Origin: GWA2-44-9 sp964429675
GTDB lineage: Bacteria > Patescibacteriota > Minisyncoccia > 2-02-FULL-40-12 > GWA2-44-9
Assembly: GCA_964429675.1 (NCBI GenBank)
Contig: CAYSDF010000002.1
Coordinates: 1 to 31,415, forward strand
Length of the DNA: 31,415 bases
Direction of reading: 5' to 3'
Shown here: piece by piece, positions 12,985 to 19,757 of the stretch
Position numbering within the stretch: position 1 is the stretch's first letter
Layout of the letters: every line of letters begins with the position of its first letter
Notes under the pieces: generated by a model
Told to the model about the DNA's origin: nothing
Database searches by the model: none
Seen by the model: the letters and a program-made list of their open reading frames with translations, nothing else
Made by a program: the position numbers and the translations under genes

Positions 12985-13013
12985 TAAAATCCCGTATATA
13001 CTACGGGATTTTA
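12985..13013 (+). terminator. Hairpin terminator between the dehydrogenase and the fusion gene
   Basis: TAAAATCCCGTA-TATAC-TACGGGATTTTA, followed by a modest T stretch. It separates the thiolase/dehydrogenase pair from the fusion gene, so the latter probably has its own promoter, or read-through is partial. Confidence 0.75.
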
Positions 13014-13089
13014 ATTTGGGAGGGGATTTGACTTTTTGGCCATAGAGTATTAAAACAACGGTAACGCAGAACATTAAAAAGGAAAAGAA

Positions 13090-15165
13090 ATGTCTAAAGA
13101 ACTGGTGCGCTCATCTGTTCGAAATAGCATCGGAGCCCTTACTATTGATAGTAATGACTATAATACTCTGACCTTTGCGGCAATTACCGAGTTAGGTAGT
13201 AAGTTTGAGCTTCTTGAAGCTAACCCCGAAGTTGTTGTGATAGTCATTACCGGCGGTGCTAAGTCATATTTTTCTGCGGGGGCCGAAATAACCGAGATTG
13301 CCGGATTAATGAAATCCGGTGACAGGGCTAAAGCGACAGAAGTACTCACTTTTCTTCATTCCGTGTTTAATAAGATCGATAATTCGTCCAAGCCGGTTAT
13401 CGCGGCTATCAACGGATATTGTCTTGGCGGGGGACTGGAGTTAGCTCTGGCATGTGATTATAGAGTTGCAAATAAAGAAGCTGTCATGGGCTTCCCGGAG
13501 ATTGATCTGGGGATTTTCCCTGGCCTTGGCGGTACTCAACGTTTACCAAGGTTGATGGGCTACGCGTCCTCTTTGAAAGTTCTATTGGGAGGCAAAAAAG
13601 CTTCTCTTTCGGCAAAACTTGCTCAAGAGAAGGGTCTCGTTGATAAAGTTGTAGAAGGAGATTTTATAGTCGGACTAAAGAGTTTTATTCAAGATGTCCT
13701 TGGCGGAAAAGTAGCGCCTAGAGTAAAAAGATCAGAGGACGATTTGCCTACGGTGCTTGCCAATTTTTCAACTGAAGATAACCCTAATTCTGCCGCCCGT
13801 TCAATAATGATTTTAGTCAGCGTCGGTATAGGTAAGGATTTGGAATCCGCATTGGCCTTTGAGCAAGTAGTTTTTGTTAAACAGCTTTTTTCAGCCAATG
13901 GCATTGAAGGCGTGACGGCATTTTTGGAAAAGAGAGCCCCTAATTTTTCAGGAGTCAGTGGCAACAATAAAGCTAAGGAGACTACAAAGCCAGTAGATGA
14001 TGCAAAAGTTTCAGCCGGCGACTTATCAGAAGAATACAAAATGCTTCGGGAAACTTTAAGAGAGTTCTGCGAAAAAGAAGTCCGTCCAAAAGTATCTGAG
14101 ATGGAAAAAGAGGGCAGAATATCAACTGAAATCCTAGCCAAGATGGCAGACCTTGGATTATTCGGTGTTCCGTTTGATGAAAAATATGGCGGGGCCGGAC
14201 TTGGAAAGACTGGTTACTGTATTTTACTGGAGGAGTTGAGCCGTGTTCAGGGTTCGCTGGCCGTTACTATCGGAGCAAGCGTCGGTCTTGCGGGCGGAGC
14301 CATAAGTCTATACGGAACAGAAGATCAAAAACAAAAATACTTAAAGCCGATTGCCGAAGGCAAAGTGCTTGGCGCGTTTGGTCTTACTGAAGCCGAAGCT
14401 GGTTCTGATGTTGCTAATCTTTCTTCCTCAGCTGAAAAGCGTGGAGATAAATGGGTACTTAATGGCACCAAAGTTTTCATTACTAATGGTGACGTAGCCG
14501 ATATTATTGTAATTTTCGCCAAGACCGATAAGGATCTTGGTCAGAATGGTATTACGGCGTTTATTGTCGAAAAGAGTTTTCCTGGTTTTAAAGCATTAAA
14601 GCCCGAACACAAGATGGGTATTAAGGCCTCCCGTACTACATCTCTTGAATTCAATGACATGGAAGTGCCGGAAGAAAATATTCTTGGTCGGCTCGGAGAT
14701 GGTTTCAAGGCCTCTCTAAATACTCTTAACTCCGGAAGGTTGAGTTTGGCAGCCGGTTGTTTGGGATCTGCCAAAAGAGCTTTCGAATTGGCGTTTAAAC
14801 ATGCCAGCGAACGTTCACAGATGGATAAAAAGCTTCTTGAATTTCAAATGATCCAATCTTATTTTGCTAAGATGCGGGCTGATATATTTATGATGGAAGC
14901 GAGCGTTTATAACGTAGCAGCCAAAGCTGATAGAGGAGAAGATATCCGCCTTGAATCGGCGATTGTAAAGTTAACGGCATCAGAAATGTCAGAAAGGATT
15001 ATTCGGACGGCGCTCCAGATTCATGGCGGAGTTGGCTATATGGATGAATACGAGATCTCAAGATTATTCAGAGATGCGCCAATTAACACTATTTTTGAAG
15101 GAACAAATGAAATTCAGCAGCTCCTGATATTCAAAGAGATATCTAAAAATCGCGGTAAAATTTAA
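13090..15165 (+). CDS. Fusion of enoyl-CoA hydratase and acyl-CoA dehydrogenase
   Basis: A 691-residue two-enzyme protein. Residues 1-285 are a crotonase-type enoyl-CoA hydratase: oxyanion-hole SAGAEI (62-67) and both catalytic glutamates, E117 in GGGLELALACDYR and E137 in FPEIDLGIFPGLGGTQRL. A polar linker follows (about 290-312, Lys/Thr/Asp/Gly rich). Residues 313-691 are a complete acyl-CoA dehydrogenase: LREFCEKEVRPKVSEMEKEG, the FAD-site motif AFGLTEAEAGSDVA, GTKVFITNGDVADI, HKMGIKASRTTSLEFNDMEVP, QIHGGVGYMDEYEISRLFRDAPINTIFEGTNEIQ, with E670 as catalytic base. It would carry out two consecutive beta-oxidation steps. I know of no common family with this order. No frameshift or stop separates the halves. 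An A/G-rich site, AAAAAGGAAAAGAA, precedes the ATG. Confidence 0.94.
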   Translation: MSKELVRSSVRNSIGALTIDSNDYNTLTFAAITELGSKFELLEANPEVVVIVITGGAKSYFSAGAEITEIAGLMKSGDRAKATEVLTFLHSVFNKIDNSSKPVIAAINGYCLGGGLELALACDYRVANKEAVMGFPEIDLGIFPGLGGTQRLPRLMGYASSLKVLLGGKKASLSAKLAQEKGLVDKVVEGDFIVGLKSFIQDVLGGKVAPRVKRSEDDLPTVLANFSTEDNPNSAARSIMILVSVGIGKDLESALAFEQVVFVKQLFSANGIEGVTAFLEKRAPNFSGVSGNNKAKETTKPVDDAKVSAGDLSEEYKMLRETLREFCEKEVRPKVSEMEKEGRISTEILAKMADLGLFGVPFDEKYGGAGLGKTGYCILLEELSRVQGSLAVTIGASVGLAGGAISLYGTEDQKQKYLKPIAEGKVLGAFGLTEAEAGSDVANLSSSAEKRGDKWVLNGTKVFITNGDVADIIVIFAKTDKDLGQNGITAFIVEKSFPGFKALKPEHKMGIKASRTTSLEFNDMEVPEENILGRLGDGFKASLNTLNSGRLSLAAGCLGSAKRAFELAFKHASERSQMDKKLLEFQMIQSYFAKMRADIFMMEASVYNVAAKADRGEDIRLESAIVKLTASEMSERIIRTALQIHGGVGYMDEYEISRLFRDAPINTIFEGTNEIQQLLIFKEISKNRGKI

Positions 15166-15219
15166 TGCTAAAGGGGTTGTTAAACCCCTTTTTATTTGCT
15201 AAAATCGATACATTAATTT

Positions 15220-15294
15220 GGGTGCGTAGTTCAGTGGTAGAACGCGTTCCTGATAAGAACGAGGCCGGAGGTTCGATCCCTCCCGCACCCACCA
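15220..15294 (+). tRNA. tRNA-Ile (anticodon GAU)
   Basis: The acceptor GGGTGCG pairs with CGCACCC. The D arm contains TAGTTCAGTGGTAGAA, the anticodon stem CGTTC/GAACG holds the loop CTGATAA (GAT), and the T arm is GGAGG-TTCGATC-CCTCC. CCA is encoded at 15292-15294. The last 21 bases are repeated exactly at 15460-15480. Confidence 0.95.
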
Positions 15295-15296
15295 TT

Positions 15297-15330
15297 AAAA
15301 ACAACAATCCCTACGGGGATTGTTGTTTTT
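15297..15330 (+). terminator. Terminator of tRNA-Ile
   Basis: AAAAACAACAATCCC-TAC-GGGATTGTTGTTTTT: a strong stem ending in T5, starting two bases after the CCA. Confidence 0.88.
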
Positions 15331-15480
15331 GTGCGGAGAGAGCCAACTGCTTGGCTCACGTGAGGGATCGAAAAGCGGAACTATATTACAGTTAGAAAAC
15401 TGTAATAGTGAGCTGGGGTCGCGAAAATCCTGAGTGGCTGACGAAGGATTATTCGTGACCGATCCCTCCCGCACCCACCA
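15331..15480. repeat. Structured element capped by a copy of the tRNA-Ile 3' end
   Basis: Bases 15460-15480 repeat the last 21 bases of tRNA-Ile, CCA included. Upstream, GTGCGG (15331-15336) and GAGGGATCG (15362-15370) are the reverse complement of that copy and would close a stem with 15460-15474. Inside are three hairpins: GAGCCA-ACTGCT-TGGCTC (15340-15357), TATTACAGTT-AGAA-AACTGTAATA (15384-15407), and GTCGCGAA+AATCC pairing with GGATT+ATTCGTGAC (15419-15459, one G-U). It could be a tRNA-end-targeted insertion, an excision scar or a small RNA. No ORF is present. Confidence 0.7.
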
Positions 15481-15486
15481 AATATA

Positions 15487-15524
15487 AAATCCCCTAATCC
15501 GCCAGCTGGCAGAGGGGATTTATT
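15487..15524 (-). terminator. Terminator of the Fe-S protein gene, with repeat palindrome
   Basis: AAATCCCCT / AGGGGATTT encloses TCCGCCAGCTGGCAGA (15498-15513), a near copy of the palindrome inside gap. The stop codon of the minus-strand gene is at its edge. Confidence 0.7.
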
Positions 15525-15885
15525 TTGCATCAAATGAAGAGCCGCAGCCGCAGGTTGATTTGGCGTTCGGGTTTTTGATAGAAAAACCGGCGGTAAGATT
15601 AGTATCATCAAAATCAATTTCTGACCCCTTAAGATATCGTAGGCTTATCGGGTCAATTGCCACCCGCACTTCGTTTGATTCAAATATATTATCGGTCTCG
15701 CCAGCCTCATCCTCAAGGCTCATGCCATATTGAAATCCGGAACATCCGCCACCTTGAACGAATACTCGCAGAACGCTTTTTGTCTCATCCCGGCCCTTTG
15801 CCTTCATCAAGGACTTTAGTTGTTCAGCTGCTTTCGGCGTAACTGTAACCGGTGAAATCGGGGTAGTGTTCTGGTCCTGGCTCAT
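15520..15885 (-). CDS. HesB/IscA/ErpA-type iron-sulfur cluster carrier
   Basis: A 121-residue A-type carrier that receives Fe-S clusters and passes them to apoproteins. The three conserved cysteines are present: C48 in VQGGGCSGFQYGM and C112, C114 in STCGCGSSF. Other family blocks are VTVTPKAAEQLKSLM, VRVAIDPISLRYLKGSEIDFDD and TAGFSIKNPNAKSTCGCGSSF. The length is normal, with a short polar N-terminal extension of about 12 residues. It stands alone on the minus strand between two tRNA genes; no IscS/IscU or SUF genes lie nearby. Confidence 0.93.
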   Translation of the reverse strand: MSQDQNTTPISPVTVTPKAAEQLKSLMKAKGRDETKSVLRVFVQGGGCSGFQYGMSLEDEAGETDNIFESNEVRVAIDPISLRYLKGSEIDFDDTNLTAGFSIKNPNAKSTCGCGSSFDAK

Positions 15886-15955
15886 TCTTCCTCACTATTT
15901 ATTATGTTAAGAATCTGTGCTAAAATATAGCAGATAATTACAGTACTGCCAACGT

Positions 15956-15990
15956 CAGCCCTAAATGTTTAGGGCCCCGCGCTGCGCGGG
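15956..15990. repeat. GC-rich palindrome shared with the hisS leader
   Basis: GCCCTAAA-TG-TTTAGGGC is followed by CCCGCGC-TGC-GCGGG, running into the tRNA-Ala 5' end. AATGTTT, then GGGCC and CGCGCTGCG, recurs at 25397-25419 just before the hisS start, so a common repeat precedes both genes. Confidence 0.6.
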
Positions 15991-16060
15991 CCGATAGCTC
16001 AGCTGGTAGAGCGCCTCACTTGCACTGAGGAGGTCTGGGGTTCGAGTCCCCATCGGTCCA
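15988..16060 (+). tRNA. tRNA-Ala (anticodon UGC)
   Basis: The acceptor GGGCCGA pairs with TCGGTCC (one G-U). The D arm is GCTC-AGCTGGTA-GAGC, and the anticodon stem CCTCA/TGAGG has loop CTTGCAC (TGC). The T arm is CTGGGG-TTCGAGT-CCCCA-like. After A73 the genome reads CCG, so the full CCA is not encoded, unlike tRNA-Ile. Confidence 0.94.
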
Positions 16061-16100
16061 CCGATGCACCAATTTGTTTAATAAATCGTAGTAATCATGT

Positions 16101-16559
16101 ATGAAAAAAATCATAATCTCAGGTTCTATAGTCATTACGATTGTTATATATTTGGTTTTCCAGAGGTTGGGCAACAAGGAAATCGGCGTTAATAATACCC
16201 CAAGTCCTACCCCGGATCAAACTTCTACCGAATCTCCGGCCATTACACCCGAACCGACTCAGATTAAATCTTCCGGTGCTTACAAAGACGGCCAATATAC
16301 TGGCAGTGTTGCCGATTCTATTTATGGAAATGTTCAGGTAGAGGCTATTATTGAAGGAGGTAAACTCACCGATGTAAAATTTTTGCAATTCCCCAATGAT
16401 CGTCCTCACTCAATCGAAGTGAGCAATCAATCTCTCCCCATTCTCAAGCAAGAAGCTATTCAAGCTCAGAGCTCGAAGGTGGATGTCGTGTCTGGTGCAA
16501 CTCAAACTTGGGAAGCATTTGTTATAACTTTGGCCTCAGCTCTAAATCAAGCAAAGTAA
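16101..16559 (+). CDS. Membrane-anchored FMN-binding domain protein
   Basis: A 152-residue protein. Residues 3-20 form a single membrane span or lipid-free signal anchor. Then comes a Pro/Thr/Ser-rich linker (about 31-57), and from about 60 an FMN-binding domain like that of NqrC/RnfG: YKDGQYTGSVADSIYGNVQVEAIIEGGKLTDVKF... ending VDVVSGATQTWEAF. DVVSGAT (128-134) is the motif flavinylated by ApbE; T134 is the expected site of covalent FMN. The domain should face outward. The stop shares a base with the ATG of the ApbE gene, so carrier and modifying enzyme are coupled. The upstream tRNA-Ala lies 40 bases away; no clear ribosome-binding site is seen. Confidence 0.9.
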   Translation: MKKIIISGSIVITIVIYLVFQRLGNKEIGVNNTPSPTPDQTSTESPAITPEPTQIKSSGAYKDGQYTGSVADSIYGNVQVEAIIEGGKLTDVKFLQFPNDRPHSIEVSNQSLPILKQEAIQAQSSKVDVVSGATQTWEAFVITLASALNQAK

Positions 16560-17299
16560 TGAAAGAGATTAGGATATTAATGGGTATGCCGATCACTGTT
16601 ACGATTGAGCATTTTGAATACGCTGAAGAAGCATCAGACAAAGCCTTCGATTATTTTCAGTATGTAGATGAAAAATTCAGTACCTACAAGAGTACGAGTG
16701 AGATAACGGCTATCAATGAGGGCAGGGTCAAAGAGGCAGATTATAGCGAAGATATGAAAACTGTTTTTCGTTTGTCCGAGGAAACTAAAAAAGAAACTGG
16801 GGGATATTTTGACATTATCGGCCGGGACGGCAGATATGATCCTTCCGGACTGGTTAAAGGCTGGGCCGTCTACAATGTTTCAGAAATTTTAAGAAAGGAA
16901 GGATGTAAAATTTTCTTCATTGATGCCGGTGGAGATATTCAGGCTAATGGAAAATATTGGAAGGTGGGTATCAAAAATCCTTTTAATGAAAAAGAAATAA
17001 TTAAGGTCTTGTATGTTAAAGACAGGGGAGTGGCGACGTCAGGCACATATATTCGCGGTCAGCATATATATAATCCACATGATAAAAAAAGTAATATCAC
17101 CGAGATAGTCAGTATTACCGTTATAGGACCAAATATTTATGAAGCCGATAGATTTGCCACGGCGGCATTTGCGATGGGAAAAAAGGGAGTAGAATTTATT
17201 GAAAATTTAAAGGGTTTTGAGGGATATATGATTGATAAAGACGGCAAGGCTACAATGACTAGCGGCTTTGAACTCTATACAATTAATCCGGAAGGATGA
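16559..17299 (+). CDS. apbE: ApbE-type FAD:protein FMN transferase
   Basis: A 246-residue enzyme that transfers FMN from FAD to a Thr or Ser of target proteins. Family blocks: MGMPITVTIEHFEYAEEASDKAFDYFQYVDEKFSTYKSTSEIT (N-terminal), GGYFDIIGRDGRYDPSGLVKGWAVY, FIDAGGDIQANG (metal/FAD region), GVATSGTYIRGQHIYNPHDKKS and YEADRFATAAFAMG. ATG 16559 is chosen because it overlaps the preceding stop and the family begins here; a frame from 16508 would extend into the upstream gene. No signal peptide or lipobox is seen, unlike many exported ApbE proteins, which raises the question of where flavinylation happens. It overlaps the next gene by ATGA. Confidence 0.93.
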   Translation: MKEIRILMGMPITVTIEHFEYAEEASDKAFDYFQYVDEKFSTYKSTSEITAINEGRVKEADYSEDMKTVFRLSEETKKETGGYFDIIGRDGRYDPSGLVKGWAVYNVSEILRKEGCKIFFIDAGGDIQANGKYWKVGIKNPFNEKEIIKVLYVKDRGVATSGTYIRGQHIYNPHDKKSNITEIVSITVIGPNIYEADRFATAAFAMGKKGVEFIENLKGFEGYMIDKDGKATMTSGFELYTINPEG

Positions 17300-18834
17300 A
17301 TATATTATCACTCACAGATAATTTCCTAAACAGGATAACCATGTATCGGTTGGTTTTGTATTGCTTGATAGCCCTTTTGACCATAGCTTTTGGTTTGAGT
17401 TTTTTAGGATATTTTTCTTTCAATCCTCCGTCTCTTCTATTATCTATAACTACGCTGTTAGTTATATCGCTAGTGGCCAATAAAATATTTGCCAAGTTTT
17501 TTAATGTACCTGCCAATGCTGAATCGGTATATATTACGGCACTGATTCTGGCTTTGATTATTACTCCGCCGTCAATGAGTGGAGGCTGGTCATCGTACAT
17601 AACATTCCTGGGTTTGGCTGCTTTGCTTGCGATGGCCTCCAAGTTTATAATCGCCATAAATAAAAAGCATATTTTTAATCCGGCTGCCTTTGGCGTAGCT
17701 CTTACGGCTTTTGCCATCAATCAATCGGCTAGTTGGTGGATCGGAACCGGGAGTATGCTTTGGCCGGTACTCATCGTCGGGCTTTTAATAGTCAGAAAAG
17801 TTAAGAGGTTTGACCTGGTCTTAAGCTTTATTGGTGTTGCAACTGCTACTATAATAGGTTTTGGACTTGCCAGAGGAGTGAGTCCAATAACCTCTATCTG
17901 GACCGTTTTTCTACATACACCGGCATTATTCTTTGGTCTTATTATGCTTACCGAACCGCTGACTACTCCGCCGGATAAGAATTGGAGGATGATGTATGGG
18001 GCGTTGACTGGTTTTCTATTTTCTCCAAGTGTCCATATTGGTTCAATCTATTCTACTCCTGAGCTTGCCCTTTTGGTTGGCAACATCTTTTCTTATATTG
18101 TAAGCCCAAAGGAAAAACTGATTCTAGTCTTAAAGGAAAAATATCAAATTGCTAAAGATATCTACGAGTTTATATTTACTCCTGACCGATCGATTAAATT
18201 TAAGGCTGGCCAGTATCTTGAATGGACCTTGGGCCATAGTAACTCTGATACGCGTGGTAATAGGCGCTATTTTACGATTGCATCTTCGCCGACCGAAAAG
18301 GATATCCGATTAGGTATCAAGTTTTATCAGCAGTCCAGCAGTTTTAAGAAATCTTTACTGATGATGAAGACTGGAGAATCTGTAATAGCCTCACAACTTG
18401 CAGGGGAATTTACGCTTCCGGAAGATACAAATCAAAAATTAGTTTTTATCGCCGGTGGAATTGGTGTGACGCCTTTTCGGAGCATGGTTAAATATCTTTT
18501 GGATCGCAAAGAATCAAGGCCGATCACATTGCTATACTCAAGCAATACTGTTCAAGATTTTGCCTATACAGATATTTTTAAACAAGCTGAGCAGGAATTA
18601 GGAATAAAAACTGTCTATGCTTTAACTGATACTAAGCAAATTCCGCCGGACTGGCATGGCCATCAGGGCTTCGTTGATAGCGAGTTTGTTATTAAAGAAA
18701 TTCCGGATTATAAAGAAAATATTTTTTATATCTCTGGTCCTCGTACTATGGTCGTATCTTTTGAGAAAGCACTTAAGGAGCTTGGTGTTCAAAAAAGGCA
18801 CATCAAGGTTGATTACTTTCCTGGATTTGCATAA
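17296..18834 (+). CDS. RnfD/NqrB-like membrane domain fused to an FNR-type NAD(P)H/FAD reductase
   Basis: A 512-residue fusion. Residues about 18-268 hold multiple membrane spans with features of the RnfD/NqrB family (KHIFNPAAFGVAL near 124-136, FFGLIMLTEPLTTPP near 212-225). Residues about 275-512 form a soluble oxidoreductase module: FAD site RRYFTIASSP (323-332), NAD(P)-site GGIGVTPFRSM (387-397), YISGPRTMV (478-486), C-terminal VDYFPGFA. The D-x-x-SGAT flavinylation motif found in true RnfD/NqrB is not visible in the membrane part. No [2Fe-2S] cysteine motif of NqrF is present. The likely role is to take electrons from NAD(P)H and pass them through the membrane to the FMN protein. The start is ATG 17296 with GGAAGG directly upstream. 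Confidence 0.9.
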   Translation: MNILSLTDNFLNRITMYRLVLYCLIALLTIAFGLSFLGYFSFNPPSLLLSITTLLVISLVANKIFAKFFNVPANAESVYITALILALIITPPSMSGGWSSYITFLGLAALLAMASKFIIAINKKHIFNPAAFGVALTAFAINQSASWWIGTGSMLWPVLIVGLLIVRKVKRFDLVLSFIGVATATIIGFGLARGVSPITSIWTVFLHTPALFFGLIMLTEPLTTPPDKNWRMMYGALTGFLFSPSVHIGSIYSTPELALLVGNIFSYIVSPKEKLILVLKEKYQIAKDIYEFIFTPDRSIKFKAGQYLEWTLGHSNSDTRGNRRYFTIASSPTEKDIRLGIKFYQQSSSFKKSLLMMKTGESVIASQLAGEFTLPEDTNQKLVFIAGGIGVTPFRSMVKYLLDRKESRPITLLYSSNTVQDFAYTDIFKQAEQELGIKTVYALTDTKQIPPDWHGHQGFVDSEFVIKEIPDYKENIFYISGPRTMVVSFEKALKELGVQKRHIKVDYFPGFA

Positions 18835-18862
18835 ATGAATCCTCCTCGCTCGCTAAAATAAA

Positions 18863-18886
18863 ACCCCCACTATAGCGGGAGTTGGT
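18863..18886 (-). terminator. Terminator of the CDF transporter gene
   Basis: CCCAC-TATA-GCGGG, reading on the minus strand into GGGGTTTTATTTT. The stop codon of the transporter is inside the stem. Confidence 0.6.
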
Positions 18887-19505
18887 TCTTATGAGCTAGA
18901 GAACGAACTATTTTTAAAACTGTATACAAGAGCATTACGGTAATTATCAAAGCAACGGCTGAGTCGGCCCAGTAGAATGTCCTACCAAATATAATAACCA
19001 GAATTCCATTCAGCATAATTAGTCCGGCACTGGCCGCATCCGGCAGAACACAAACAAGGGCACTCTTGATGGTTTCTTCCGGATGAGCATAAAGAATTTT
19101 ATAGATTGCCAGATTAATTATTAATCCGGCGCAGGCGACCAGAAAAATTGGCCAGCCGATAACTTCTGCTGAACCGGCTACTACTCGCAGTATTATCTCG
19201 TATACTATCCATAGCGCTACGGAGCTAAGTACCACCAAATTAAATATAGTAACTTTCTTTTCCAGGCCTTTATTTTCTTCTTTTTCGACAGAGCGACTGT
19301 TAACCCAGTAGGCTAGGATTAGAGCAACCAAGTCCACTAGCTGGTGAAAACTGTCGCCGGTAACAGGGATGCTGTTAGAAAAGTATCCGGCAATAAATTC
19401 AAGAATGGCATAAATTCCTAACAGAACAATGCTGATTTTAAGACCTTTCGGCCTATTTTTATGAATGGGCGGACCGTGGCTGTGGCCATGAGTTTCATCA
19501 GCCAT
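18870..19505 (-). CDS. CDF-family cation transporter, short form, with Cys in the metal site
   Basis: A 211-residue cation diffusion facilitator with a His-rich N-terminus (THGHSHG) and about six membrane spans. The helix-2 motif is canonical (GDSFHQLVD: D51, H54, D58). In helix 5, where the family has HxxxD, this protein has C152-V-L-P-D156. The change of His to Cys in the transport site suggests altered metal choice. The usual C-terminal cytoplasmic dimerisation domain of about 80 residues is missing. It should export a divalent metal such as Zn, Cd, Co or Ni using the proton gradient; the ion cannot be named from sequence. The start is supported by the typical N-terminus; the next upstream bases are a repeat cluster. 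Confidence 0.85.
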   Translation of the reverse strand: MADETHGHSHGPPIHKNRPKGLKISIVLLGIYAILEFIAGYFSNSIPVTGDSFHQLVDLVALILAYWVNSRSVEKEENKGLEKKVTIFNLVVLSSVALWIVYEIILRVVAGSAEVIGWPIFLVACAGLIINLAIYKILYAHPEETIKSALVCVLPDAASAGLIMLNGILVIIFGRTFYWADSAVALIITVMLLYTVLKIVRSLAHKNQLPL

Positions 19506-19532
19506 TTTGAATCCTTTTGGAAAAGAACAACG

Positions 19533-19642
19533 CCGTCATACGACGACTGCTCCGCTTTGCGGGTTACCGTCATACGACGATGGCCATACGGCCACCGCTC
19601 GACTTTGTTCGGTTACTGCTCCGCTTTGCGGGTTGCCGTCAT
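19533..19642. repeat. Cluster of short hairpin repeats
   Basis: ACTGCTCCGCTTTGCGGGTT plus (A/G)CCGTCAT occurs at 19546-19573 and again at 19615-19642 with one difference. CCGTCATACGACGA occurs twice (19534-19547, 19567-19580). Each unit can fold: CCGC-TTT-GCGG, TGGCC-ATAC-GGCCA. There are only two to three units with variable spacing, so it is not a CRISPR array. Confidence 0.7.
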
Positions 19643-19721
19643 AGTGCCATTAATGTAGTTTAAAATCAACACATGAAAACTTCTGTTTTTAGTACTTCTT
19701 TGCTCTGCGCTCAGTCGTTGC

Positions 19722-19745
19722 CTTAATACGTAATTCGTAATACTA
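19722..19745. repeat. Dispersed repeat, TTAATACGTAATTCGTAATA
   Basis: The same words appear at 20886-20934 and, more loosely, at 3228-3290, always between genes. Here it is just upstream of rmuC and may contain or replace its promoter. Confidence 0.6.
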
Positions 19746-19757
19746 TATACTTACCTT

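Noticed and set aside
12985..13089. Frameshifted single operon joining the dehydrogenase and the fusion
   Set aside because: A clear hairpin terminator and a separate ribosome-binding site make these distinct genes.
19533..19642. CRISPR array
   Set aside because: Only two near-identical units with unequal spacing, self-complementary inside, and no cas genes.
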